From contig NZ_MWLO01000085.1 in assembly GCF_002198735.1 (NCBI RefSeq), forward strand, positions 1-33,061: DNA of 33,061 nucleotides, given 5' to 3'. Source of the stretch: Ideonella sp. A 288. GTDB lineage: Bacteria > Pseudomonadota > Gammaproteobacteria > Burkholderiales > Burkholderiaceae_C. Position numbers and translations under genes: made by a program. Positions 25,312-33,061 of this stretch are shown here, piece after piece. Position 1 is the first letter of the stretch; every line of letters begins with the position of its first letter. The notes under the pieces were generated by a model. It did no database searches. It was not told the DNA's origin and saw nothing but the letters and a program-made list of their open reading frames with translations.

Positions 25312-28300
25312 TCAGGCCCCGTCGGGGCGGGTCGGTGGGCGCGCCGCCCAGGCCGCCAGCAATGCGCGGTTTTCGGGCACGCGGGCGAGGAAGCTTTCGC
25401 GCAGCGACAGGTCGTTGATCGCCTCCGCGCGGGCCAGCAGCCCGGCATGGGCACGCTCGAGCAAGGGGCCCGCGGCAGCATCGCCCGCACGCACCAGCAC
25501 CTGCCACCACGTCAGCTCGATCAGCCGCTGGCCCAGCGTGCCGTCGAGCTGGCCGCCGCCGGCCTCGTGGGCCTGCAGCACCTGCACCTGGGCCTGGGCC
25601 GCGGGCAGGTCATCGCGCGCCAGGGCCACGCGCGCCAGGCCAGCCACCGCATCCAGTCGGTAGGGGCTGTCGATGGCGTCGGCCACGGCCAGCGCACGCC
25701 CGAAGGCCTGCGCCGCCGCGTCGGCCTGGCCCAGCGCCAGCTCGGCCTGGCCCAGGCTCCAGCAGGCAAAGGCCTCGAGTTCCTTGGCCTGCACGTCCAC
25801 GGCGATCTCGAGTGCCGCCATGGCGTGGCTGCGCGCCCGCTCTCCCTGGCCCTGCCACATCGCCAATTGCGACAGGTTGGCCAGCGCGATCGGCTCCAGG
25901 CCTCGGTCGCCCACCGCGCGGTGCAGCTTCAGGCATTCGTCGAGGTCGTACTGCGCCTGTTCCAGATCGCCCAGCTCGAGCCACGCGCCGCCGAGGGTGG
26001 CCATGCCGATCGCCTCGTTGCGCCGATCGCCCAGCTCGCGGCGCAATCGCACCGCCTGCTGGCAGGCGTCGAGCAGCGCCACCACGTCCTGCTTGCGGTT
26101 GGCGATCACGGTCAGCGCGTTGAGGAAGCGGCTCTCCAGCCCGATCAGGCCGCTGGCGCGCGCCTCGGCCAGGCCCTCCAGCGCCAGCGCCTGGCCGCCG
26201 TCGACGTCGCCCAGCCGCGCCATCGCATCAGCCAGCAGGCGCTGGGCGTTGAGCCGCAGCTTGGTGTCCTGCGCGCGCGTGGCCAGGGCCATGGCCAGCC
26301 GCGCCGCGTCCCGCTGTCCGGTGTAGTCCCCGGTGCGCACGGCCAGCAGGCAGCGGCGGGTGGCCAGGTCGGCGCGGCGGTGGTCGTCGCCCATCGCCTC
26401 GGCCATCTGCTCCAGCACCTCGAGGTCGGCTCGCTGCTCGGGGCGCCGGCCCTGCAGGTCGAGCGTGCGCTCGCGGGCGTCCAGCAGGCGCCAGCGCAGT
26501 GACTGCACGGCCTCGGCCGACAGCGCAGTCTCGTCCGACAGCAGCGCCAGCGCGCGCGACACGTTGGCCAGCACGGCACCGTGGGCGTAGCGCTTGCGCG
26601 CTTCTTCGGCGGCACGGGTGTAGTACTCGGCCGCGTGGGCGGCGTCGCCGGCCTTCTCGTAGTGCTCGGCGGCGGTGCCCAGCAGCGCGTTGGCACGCGC
26701 GCCGGTCTGGCCGGCCAGCCAGTCGGCGGCGCGCGCATGGAACTTGCGCCGGAAGCGCTTGAGCAGCGTGTCGTAGGTGACCTCGCGCAGGATCTGGTGC
26801 TTGAAGGCGTACTCCTGCGCACCGTCGAGGCTGGAGTCGGCGCGCGGCAGCGCCAGCTCGCGCCGCGCCAGCGCCGGCAGCGCGCGCGGCGCCTGGTCGT
26901 CCAGCGCCGCCAGCGCCTGCGCCCAGAACACCATGCCGATGACGCTGGCCTCCTGCAGCGCCAGCCGCTCGATGCCGGGCAGCCCGTCGAGCCGGGCCTG
27001 CAGCACGCCGGTGAGCGTGGGCGGCACCGCCGCGGCCACCAGGCGCTCGGCGTGCAGCGCCCAACGCTCGGGCCCGGGCTCGAGCGCGCCCTGGTCGACG
27101 AGCATCTTCACCAGCTCTTCCATGTAGAACGGGTTGCCTTCGGCGCGGCCGATGATCAGCTCGGTCAGCGCCGCGGGCACCTCGGGCAGCTTCTGCAGCA
27201 ACTCGTCGGCCAGTTGCTGGCTGCCCTGCTTGTCCAGCGGCGCCAGGTCGATGCGCTGCAGCGGCCAGGGCGGTGCGGCCCAGTCGGCGCGACGCTCGTA
27301 GAGCGTGGGCCGGGTCAGGCACAGCAGCAGCATCGGCACGTCGCGGTTGACGCGGCACAGGTGGGCCAGGAAATCCAGCGAGCCGTCGTCCGACCAGTGC
27401 AGGTCGTCGAGTTGCAGCACGATGGGCAGGCCCCCATGGGCGCTGAAACGCCGGAACGACTGCACCGCGGCGTGGAAGGCCCGTGCGCGGATCTGCTGCG
27501 GGTCGTCGAGGATGCCCTGCACGTGTGGGCTGTCGCTGAAGTCCAGCCCGATCAGGTGGCCCAGCAGATGCGCATGGGCCTGGGCCAGTGCCGGGCCGTC
27601 GTCGTCCATGAACAGCGGCGCGATGCCGGCCTCGACCTTCTGCCGCGCCAGCGGCATCGGGTCGCCGTCGGCGATCTGCAGGCGCCAGGCCAGCACGTCG
27701 CGCAACAGGCCGTAGGGCTGCGCCTGCGTCTGCGGGTCGGCCCGGCCCTGGAAGCTGTGGAAACGCTCGCGCTGCGTCTCTGCCCATTGGTCGAACTCGT
27801 GCAGCAGCCGGCTCTTGCCCACGCCGGCCTCGGCCACCACCTGCACCATCTCGAGCTGGCGTCCGGCGGCCACGCGCGAGAAGGCGTCCTGCAGCGCGTG
27901 CAACTCGGCATCGCGGCCGATCATGCGGGTGTCGACGCCCTCGACACCCCGCGTCGACGTGCGCTGCGCGCGCGGCTTGGCACGCTTGACCAGGTAGGTG
28001 ACGATGGGCTTGTCCACGCCCTTCACCGCGATCGGGTCCTGCTCTTCGGCATCGAACAGCCCGCGCACCTGGCGCCAGGTGTCGTGGCTGATGCGCAGCG
28101 CGCCGGCCGGTGCGGTCTGCTCCATGCGCGCGGCGATGTTCACCGAGATGCCGCGGATGGTGCCCTCGGCATCGACGCCGCCGCCCAGCAGCACGCCGCC
28201 GGTGTGCAGGCCCACGCGCACATTGAAGCCCTCGTGCCGGTGCGCGCGCGCCACCTCCTCGCCCAGCGCACGGCCCTCGGCCAGCAGGGCCAGGCCGCAC

Positions 28301-28707
28301 AGCACGGCGCGGCGGGCGTCGTCCTCGCGCGCCTCGTCGGCGCCGAAGGCGGCCAGCAGGTTGTCGCCCGCGTACTGCAGCACCTTGCCGCCATGCGACT
28401 GCACGATGGCGGTGCAGCGTTCGAGCGCACCGTCCATCACGGCGTGGATCTCTTCGGGGTCGAGGTGCTGGCTCAGCGTGGTGGAGCCGACGACGTCCAG
28501 GAACATCACCGTCACCAGCTTCAGGGCCTGTGCCGGCTCTGCAGCCTCGGGGGCTGCCGGTGGCGGCGGCGCGGGTGGCGCGTTCAGCGCCGCCAGGCGG
28601 GCCCGCAGCGGCCCGACGGCGGTGTCCACCACCAGATCGCCGAGCACGGCGCGTTGCGATTCGAGCGCAAGGATCGTGGCTTCGAGCTGGGCGATCTCTG
28701 CGGACAT
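25312..28707 (-). CDS. Class III nucleotide cyclase / STAND-type ATPase / TPR signalling protein
   Basis: 1131 residues. N-terminal coiled coil (1-42), then a Pro/Ala linker. A class III cyclase domain (about 62-240) has metal-binding Asp71 (FLDVVGS) and Asp115 (YAGDN), and transition-state Asn190 and Arg194 (SVNIAARME), so it appears catalytically complete. Next is an AAA/STAND ATPase (about 260-560) with P-loop AEAGVGKS (292-299) and Walker B-like LQLDDLHW (431-438). A long TPR-like helical C-terminus (about 680-1110) follows. Such proteins are expected to couple ligand or partner sensing to cAMP production; substrate and partner are unknown. The gene lies between a PEP-CTERM gene and oxyR, apparently alone. 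TATCCT lies 7 nt before ATG 28707. Confidence 0.92.
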   Translation of the reverse strand: MSAEIAQLEATILALESQRAVLGDLVVDTAVGPLRARLAALNAPPAPPPPAAPEAAEPAQALKLVTVMFLDVVGSTTLSQHLDPEEIHAVMDGALERCTAIVQSHGGKVLQYAGDNLLAAFGADEAREDDARRAVLCGLALLAEGRALGEEVARAHRHEGFNVRVGLHTGGVLLGGGVDAEGTIRGISVNIAARMEQTAPAGALRISHDTWRQVRGLFDAEEQDPIAVKGVDKPIVTYLVKRAKPRAQRTSTRGVEGVDTRMIGRDAELHALQDAFSRVAAGRQLEMVQVVAEAGVGKSRLLHEFDQWAETQRERFHSFQGRADPQTQAQPYGLLRDVLAWRLQIADGDPMPLARQKVEAGIAPLFMDDDGPALAQAHAHLLGHLIGLDFSDSPHVQGILDDPQQIRARAFHAAVQSFRRFSAHGGLPIVLQLDDLHWSDDGSLDFLAHLCRVNRDVPMLLLCLTRPTLYERRADWAAPPWPLQRIDLAPLDKQGSQQLADELLQKLPEVPAALTELIIGRAEGNPFYMEELVKMLVDQGALEPGPERWALHAERLVAAAVPPTLTGVLQARLDGLPGIERLALQEASVIGMVFWAQALAALDDQAPRALPALARRELALPRADSSLDGAQEYAFKHQILREVTYDTLLKRFRRKFHARAADWLAGQTGARANALLGTAAEHYEKAGDAAHAAEYYTRAAEEARKRYAHGAVLANVSRALALLSDETALSAEAVQSLRWRLLDARERTLDLQGRRPEQRADLEVLEQMAEAMGDDHRRADLATRRCLLAVRTGDYTGQRDAARLAMALATRAQDTKLRLNAQRLLADAMARLGDVDGGQALALEGLAEARASGLIGLESRFLNALTVIANRKQDVVALLDACQQAVRLRRELGDRRNEAIGMATLGGAWLELGDLEQAQYDLDECLKLHRAVGDRGLEPIALANLSQLAMWQGQGERARSHAMAALEIAVDVQAKELEAFACWSLGQAELALGQADAAAQAFGRALAVADAIDSPYRLDAVAGLARVALARDDLPAAQAQVQVLQAHEAGGGQLDGTLGQRLIELTWWQVLVRAGDAAAGPLLERAHAGLLARAEAINDLSLRESFLARVPENRALLAAWAARPPTRPDGA

Positions 28708-28714
28708 TGCAATG

Positions 28715-28720
28715 AGGATA
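28715..28720 (-). promoter_or_regulatory. Candidate -10 element for the cyclase/ATPase gene
   Basis: TATCCT on the minus strand (4 of 6 matches) ends 7 nt before the ATG at 28707; no Shine-Dalgarno is seen. It is the same geometry as for tldD, ubiA and oxyR. Confidence 0.3.
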
Positions 28721-28812
28721 GCAAGGCGGGTAACGAAATGCTGGGCCCCGTCACTCTGCCCGAGCGATGTGACGGCCCGCCACGTCCCGGAGGCCCCGTC
28801 GGTCCCGGCGCC

Positions 28813-29736
28813 TCACCCCGTCAGCCGCTTCACCCCCGGCAACTCGCAGGCATAGACCGCATTGCGCAGCGCCGCGATGGCCTCGTAGCGGGTGAAGCTG
28901 CGCCGCCAGGCCAGCACCACGCGGCGCGTGGGCACCGGCGCGTCGAACGGGATGTAGCGGATGTGCGGCTGCACATCGCGCGGCACGCTGAGCTGCGGCA
29001 CCACCGTCACGCCCATGCCCGAGGCCACCATGTACTTGATGGTCTCGAGCGACGAGCCCTCGAAGCTCTTGCGGATGCCCTCGGCGTCGCTGGAGAAGCG
29101 GGCGTACTCGGGGCACACCTCGAGCACGTGGTCGCGGAAGCAGTGGCCGGTGCCCAGCAGCAGCATGGTCTCCTGCTTCAGCTCCTCGGCGCTGATGCGC
29201 TTGCGCCTGGCCAGCGCGTGGTTCGCGGGCACGGCGGCCATGAAGGGCTCGTCGTACAGCGCCGCCACCGCCAGGCCGGTGTCCGGGAAGGGCTCGGCCA
29301 TGATGGCGCAGTCGAGCTCGCCGGTGCGCAGCATCTCCAGCAGCTTGACGGTGAAGTTCTCCTGCAGCAGCAGCGGCATCTGCGGCGTCAGGTCGATGGC
29401 CTGGCGCACCAGGTCGGGCAGCAGGTAGGGGCCGATCGTGTAGATGATGCCCAGCCGCAGCGGACCGCTCAGCGGGTCCTTGCCGCGCTTGGCGATCTCC
29501 TTGATGGCCGCGGCCTGCTCCAGCACCGACTGCGCCTGCCGGCAGATCGCCTCGCCCAGCGGCGTGACGCTGACCTCCGACGCGCCGCGCTCGAACAGCT
29601 TGACGTCGAGCTCTTCCTCGAGCTTCTTGATGGCCACCGACAGCGTGGGCTGCGACACGAAGCAGGCCTCGGCCGCCCGGCCGAAGTGCTTTTCTCGGGC
29701 CACCGCGACGATGTAGCGCAGCTCGGTCAGGGTCAT
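28813..29736 (-). CDS. oxyR: Hydrogen peroxide-sensing regulator OxyR
   Basis: 307 residues, LysR family. The N-terminal helix-turn-helix (MTLTELRYIVAVAREKHFGRA, AAEACFVSQPTLSVAIKKLE, in parts) is close to OxyR. The redox pair falls exactly at the E. coli positions: Cys199 in LGTGHCFRDH and Cys208 in LEVCPE. Peroxide would form the 199-208 disulfide and activate catalase and peroxiredoxin genes. katG, ahpC and dps are not in this window. The ATG at 29736 has GATAAT 8 nt upstream and no Shine-Dalgarno. In related genomes oxyR often directly follows recG (from memory); here the protease gene lies between them on the other strand. Confidence 0.95.
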   Translation of the reverse strand: MTLTELRYIVAVAREKHFGRAAEACFVSQPTLSVAIKKLEEELDVKLFERGASEVSVTPLGEAICRQAQSVLEQAAAIKEIAKRGKDPLSGPLRLGIIYTIGPYLLPDLVRQAIDLTPQMPLLLQENFTVKLLEMLRTGELDCAIMAEPFPDTGLAVAALYDEPFMAAVPANHALARRKRISAEELKQETMLLLGTGHCFRDHVLEVCPEYARFSSDAEGIRKSFEGSSLETIKYMVASGMGVTVVPQLSVPRDVQPHIRYIPFDAPVPTRRVVLAWRRSFTRYEAIAALRNAVYACELPGVKRLTG

Positions 29737-29744
29737 GGCCGCCG

Positions 29745-29750
29745 ATTATC
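29745..29750 (-). promoter_or_regulatory. Candidate -10 element for oxyR
   Basis: GATAAT on the minus strand (5 of 6 matches) ends 8 nt before the oxyR ATG with no ribosome binding site between. It implies oxyR has its own promoter rather than relying on recG read-through. Confidence 0.4.
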
Positions 29751-29892
29751 CGGCACAGCCCCGCGACTCCCCCTGGGCAGGGGGGTGGCTGCAACCAGAT
29801 GTGTCTTCGGCGGGAAGGGGCCGCCGCAGGTCGATAGACTTCGGTCAAGATGCACCCGGCAGTCGAGCCGGGGCGATCGCAGGGGGAATTGC

Positions 29893-30987
29893 ATGAGAAG
29901 AACATCGTCGTCGGCCCTTCTGGTGGCCGCCTGGGCCCTGGGCACCGCCGCGTCGGCGGCCACCGTCGCCACCACCACGCCGGCCGAAAGCCCCCTGTCC
30001 GGCACCAACGGCGAGCTCACCTGGCAGGCGCGCGGGCTGTACACCACCACCGCCACACCCACCCCCGCCGCCGACGGCGCCTCCGCCTACAACCTGCGCC
30101 ACCGCCCCGAGTTCGGCGGCGACATGAGCGGCGTGGCCCGGCTGATCATCAATGGCGGCACGCTGTGTTCCGGCGCGCTGCTGGGCAGCGGACGCCACGT
30201 GTTGACCGCGGCGCACTGCGTCACCGATGCCTTCGGCCAGTCCACCTTCGCCAGCGGGACCGCCCAGTTCCCGGTCACGGCCAATGCCAACCCCTACACC
30301 GGCAGCTTTGCCGGCGTCGCGATGCAGTCGGTCACCGTGCACCCGGGATGGACCGGCAACATCACCAGCGTCGGCAACGACCTGGCGATCATCACCCTGG
30401 CTGCCGTGGCACCGGCCAGCGCCGACCGTTACGCCCTGTACACCGCATCGGACGAGATCGGGCAGGTCGGCACCAAATCGGGCTTCGGCCTCACCGGCAC
30501 CGGCGCCACCGGCGACACGCTCGGCAACGACTGGCGCAGGGGCCAGAACACCTACGAGATGACGGCACTGGATTTCTGGGGCGACGGCGAATCCAACCCT
30601 AACATCCTGATGTACGACTTCGACAACGGCACCGCCGGCAACGACGGCTTCGGGTTCTTCTTCGGCGCGCCCTTCCAGAACACCGGCCTGGGCCTCAACG
30701 AGGTCATGTCGGCGCCGGGCGATTCGGGCGGCCCCACCTTCATCAACGGCCAGCTGGCCGGCATCACATCGTTCGGCCTGCGCATCGCCTTCAACACCGG
30801 CCAGAGCAGCGACACCGACACCTTCCTCAACTCCACCTACGGCGAGTTCGCCGGCGACACCCGTGTGTCGGGCTACAGCGGCTGGATCATGGCCACCATC
30901 CCCGAGCCCGGCACCTGGGCGCTGTGGCTGGCCGGCCTGCCGCTGCTGGGCGCCATCGCTCGGCGCCGGCGCGCACGCGCGGCCTGA
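29893..30987 (+). CDS. Trypsin-like serine protease with PEP-CTERM sorting domain
   Basis: 364 residues. Signal peptide about 1-22 (ALLVAAWALGTAASA). S1 protease domain about 75-335 with the full triad: His108 in LTAAHC, Asp163 in GNDLAII, Ser278 in APGDSGGP. Residues 203-265 are an Asn/Gly/Asp-rich stretch. The C-terminal PEP-CTERM signal is IPEPGTWALWLAGLPLLG followed by ARRRRARAA. The enzyme should be exported, then trimmed and anchored by an exosortase. Shine-Dalgarno AGGGGG (29881-29886) lies 6 nt before ATG 29893. The reading frame is open far upstream, antisense to oxyR and the cyclase gene, but that part is not coding. It lies between recG and oxyR on the opposite strand. Confidence 0.92.
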   Translation: MRRTSSSALLVAAWALGTAASAATVATTTPAESPLSGTNGELTWQARGLYTTTATPTPAADGASAYNLRHRPEFGGDMSGVARLIINGGTLCSGALLGSGRHVLTAAHCVTDAFGQSTFASGTAQFPVTANANPYTGSFAGVAMQSVTVHPGWTGNITSVGNDLAIITLAAVAPASADRYALYTASDEIGQVGTKSGFGLTGTGATGDTLGNDWRRGQNTYEMTALDFWGDGESNPNILMYDFDNGTAGNDGFGFFFGAPFQNTGLGLNEVMSAPGDSGGPTFINGQLAGITSFGLRIAFNTGQSSDTDTFLNSTYGEFAGDTRVSGYSGWIMATIPEPGTWALWLAGLPLLGAIARRRRARAA

Positions 30988-31020
30988 GCACGCGGCGGGT
31001 GCTCCCGGCACGTTGCAGCC

Positions 31021-33061
31021 TCATGCGTTGAGGTAGTCGGCCCGGCTGTCCAGCCAGCGCGCCACGTGCGCGCGCGCCGCGTCGGCGTCGCGCTCCACCA
31101 GGACGGCCGCCGCCTCGCGGGCGCGCTGCAGCAGCGGGGCGTCCTCGGCCAGGTCGGCAAAGCGCAGCAGCGCGTCGCCGCTCTGCCGCGCGCCCATGAA
31201 CTCGCCCGGTCCGCGGATCTCGAGGTCGCGCCGCGCGATCTCGAAGCCGTCGTTCGTCTCGGCCATCGCGCGCAGCCGGTCCTTTGCGGTGGGCGACAGC
31301 GGCGCGCTGTACAGCAGCACGCACACGCTGGCCGCGGCGCCGCGGCCCACCCGCCCGCGCAACTGGTGCAGCTGGCTCAGACCGAAGCGCTCGGCGTGCT
31401 CGATCACCATCAGGCTGGCGTTGGGCACGTCCACGCCCACCTCGATCACCGTGGTGGCCACCAGCACCGCCATCTCGCCGGCGGTGAACAGGGCCATCAC
31501 CGCGGCCTTCTCGGCCGCCGGCATGCGGCCGTGCAGCAGGCCCACCAGGCGGCCGGGCAGCGCGGCGCTGAGCCGCGCGTGGGTCTCGGTGGCGTTTTGC
31601 AGGTCGAGCTTCTCACTCTCCTCGATCAGCGGGCAGACCCAGTACACCTGCCGCCCGCGCGACAGCTCATCGTCGATGCGCGACACCACCTCGGCGCGGC
31701 GGCCGTCGGCGATCAGCTTGGTCAGCACCGGCGTGCGGCCGGGCGGCAGCTCGTCGAGCGTGCTCACGTCCAGGTCGGCGAAATAGCTCATCGCCAGCGT
31801 GCGCGGGATGGGCGTGGCGCTCATCATCAGCAGGTGCGGCTCCAGGTCGGAGGCGCCCAGCTTGCGCCGCAGGGCCAGCCGCTGCGCGACGCCGAAGCGG
31901 TGCTGCTCGTCGACGATGGCCAGCCCCAGGCGCGCAAAGTGCACGTCGTCCTGGATCACCGCGTGCGTGCCCACCACCAGCCTGGCGTCCCCCGAGGCCA
32001 CGCGCTCGACCATCGCCTGCCGCGCCTTGCCCTTGCGGCTGCCGGTGAGCCAGGCCACGCCCACGCCCAGCGGCTCGAGCCACTGCACCAGCTTGCGGAA
32101 ATGCTGCTCGGCCAGGATCTCGGTGGGCGCCATCAGCGCGCACTGCCAGCCGCTGTCCATGGCCACCGCCGCGGCCAGTGCCGCCACCACCGTCTTGCCC
32201 GAGCCCACGTCGCCCTGCAGCAGCCGGTGCATCGGCCGGCCCGCGCCCAGGTCGGCGGCGATCTCGGTGGCCACGCGGCGCTGGGCCCCGGTCAGCGCGA
32301 AGGGCAGTGCCGCCAGCAACTGCTCGTGCAGCCCGCCGGGCCGCGAGGCCAGCACCGGTGCCTGCAGCTGGGCGCGCTCGCGCTGGGCGAAGCGCTGCGA
32401 CAGCTGCTGGGCCAGCAGCTCCTCGAACTTCAGCCGCTGCCAGGCCGGGTGGCTGCGGTCTTCCAGCGCGGCGATGCTGGCCGATGGCGGCGGGTGGTGC
32501 AGCCACTGCAGCGCCTCGCGCAGCGGCGGCAGGCCGGGCGGCACGGTGCCCGGCGGCAGCAGCTCGTGCAAGGGCGCCCGCCCCAGGGCCGAGGACACTG
32601 CCTTTCGGAGGTAGGACTGCGGCAGCTGGGCGCTGGTGGGGTACACCGGCGTCAGCGACGTGGCCAGCGGCGTGTGCGCGTCCACCGTGCGGAACACCGG
32701 GTGCACCATCTCCAGGCCGAAGAAGCCGTCGCGCGCTTCGCCGCGGGCGCGCACGCGGGCGCCGTAGACCAGCGCCTTCTGGTGGGAGGGATAGAAGTGC
32801 AGGAAGCGCAGCACCAGCTCGCCGCTGTCGTCGCGCAGGCGCACCACCAGCTGCCGGCGCGGGCGCAGCTCGATGCGCGCCTCGGCCACCTCGCCCTCGA
32901 CCTGCGCCGGGGTGCCGTCGCGCAGGTCGGCGATGGGCACCACGCGGGTCTCGTCCTCGTAGCGCAGCGGCAGGTGCAGGGCCAGGTCGATGTCGCGGCG
33001 CAGGCCCAGCTTGTCCATCGCCCGCTGCGGGGCGCTGCGCGGCGGGGCGGCGGGGCGGTCG
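31021..33061 (-). CDS. recG: ATP-dependent DNA helicase RecG (5' end outside window)
   Basis: At least 680 residues are visible; E. coli RecG has 693. Unwinds branched DNA and regresses stalled replication forks. Counting from an internal Met at 33018: N-terminal wedge/OB domain (VEGEVAEARIELRPRRQ, residues about 40-110), helicase motif I GDVGSGKT (269-276), motif II DEQHRFG, motif III MSATPIPRTLA, motif V ATTVIEVGVDVPNA, motif VI QLRGRVGRG, and the C-terminal GxxGEFMGARQSG-type segment. The frame stays open through the last base (codons encode PAAPPRSAPQRA before that Met), so the true start probably lies beyond the window. Confidence 0.96.
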   Translation of the reverse strand, partial: DRPAAPPRSAPQRAMDKLGLRRDIDLALHLPLRYEDETRVVPIADLRDGTPAQVEGEVAEARIELRPRRQLVVRLRDDSGELVLRFLHFYPSHQKALVYGARVRARGEARDGFFGLEMVHPVFRTVDAHTPLATSLTPVYPTSAQLPQSYLRKAVSSALGRAPLHELLPPGTVPPGLPPLREALQWLHHPPPSASIAALEDRSHPAWQRLKFEELLAQQLSQRFAQRERAQLQAPVLASRPGGLHEQLLAALPFALTGAQRRVATEIAADLGAGRPMHRLLQGDVGSGKTVVAALAAAVAMDSGWQCALMAPTEILAEQHFRKLVQWLEPLGVGVAWLTGSRKGKARQAMVERVASGDARLVVGTHAVIQDDVHFARLGLAIVDEQHRFGVAQRLALRRKLGASDLEPHLLMMSATPIPRTLAMSYFADLDVSTLDELPPGRTPVLTKLIADGRRAEVVSRIDDELSRGRQVYWVCPLIEESEKLDLQNATETHARLSAALPGRLVGLLHGRMPAAEKAAVMALFTAGEMAVLVATTVIEVGVDVPNASLMVIEHAERFGLSQLHQLRGRVGRGAAASVCVLLYSAPLSPTAKDRLRAMAETNDGFEIARRDLEIRGPGEFMGARQSGDALLRFADLAEDAPLLQRAREAAAVLVERDADAARAHVARWLDSRADYLNA

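Noticed and set aside
26581-29892. A 1468-codon plus-strand open frame running antisense to the cyclase/ATPase and oxyR genes and into the PEP-CTERM protease
   Set aside because: Its upstream part is His/Arg/Gln-rich with no domain, typical of the antisense frame of high-GC genes. Both minus-strand genes have clear families, and the protease has its own signal peptide and Shine-Dalgarno at 29893.

Overview
The window is about 70% G+C, densely coded, and looks like the chromosome of a betaproteobacterium of the order Burkholderiales, probably near Rubrivivax, Leptothrix or Ideonella. This rests on gene order (rsmI-yraN-SIS-BON lipoprotein, pilT divergent from yggS, recG and oxyR close together), two PEP-CTERM sorted exoproteins and codon use. 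It is inferred without a database search. I see no rRNA, tRNA, CRISPR array, insertion sequence or phage gene. Most of the window is ordinary core chromosome.

Layout, left to right. A terminator on the minus strand and a short intergenic stretch lead to ilvA and tldD (minus). A small exported His-rich protein (plus) follows. rsmI (minus) and yraN (plus) are head to head, and yraN continues into a degenerate SIS protein and a BON-domain lipoprotein (dolP-like). Two tandem hairpin repeats lie between the lipoprotein gene and a convergent beta-hydroxyacid dehydrogenase gene. Next is a chemotaxis receptor whose periplasmic part carries a CxxCH haem-binding motif. The type IV pilus retraction cluster pilT / cyclic-nucleotide-binding protein / pilU (minus) is divergent from yggS. 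An Lrp-type regulator and gdhA (minus), proC (plus) and ubiA (minus) follow.

The second half holds an exported pectinacetylesterase-family hydrolase with a poly-Asp stretch (plus), prfC (minus), and a MocR-type regulator (minus) divergent from an OsmC / PaiB-like / GNAT gene group and an Fpg/Nei glycosylase gene (plus). Then come a nitrobindin-like beta-barrel protein (minus), a PEP-CTERM protein behind a convincing sigma-54 promoter (plus), a 1131-residue class III cyclase / STAND ATPase / TPR signalling protein (minus), oxyR (minus), a PEP-CTERM trypsin-like protease (plus) and recG (minus, cut by the window end).

Common threads: (1) redox and haem sensing (haem-type chemoreceptor, OxyR with both redox cysteines, OsmC peroxidase, nitrobindin-like protein); (2) cyclic-nucleotide signalling (cyclase/ATPase protein and the cNMP-binding protein between pilT and pilU); (3) surface and export (type IV pilus motors, PEP-CTERM proteins, secreted hydrolase). 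The most distinctive signals are the tandem double-hairpin repeat, a recurring AT-rich -10-like hexamer 6-8 nt before start codons that suggests leaderless transcription, the cNMP-binding protein inside the pilus retraction operon, and the sigma-54 promoter of the first PEP-CTERM gene.
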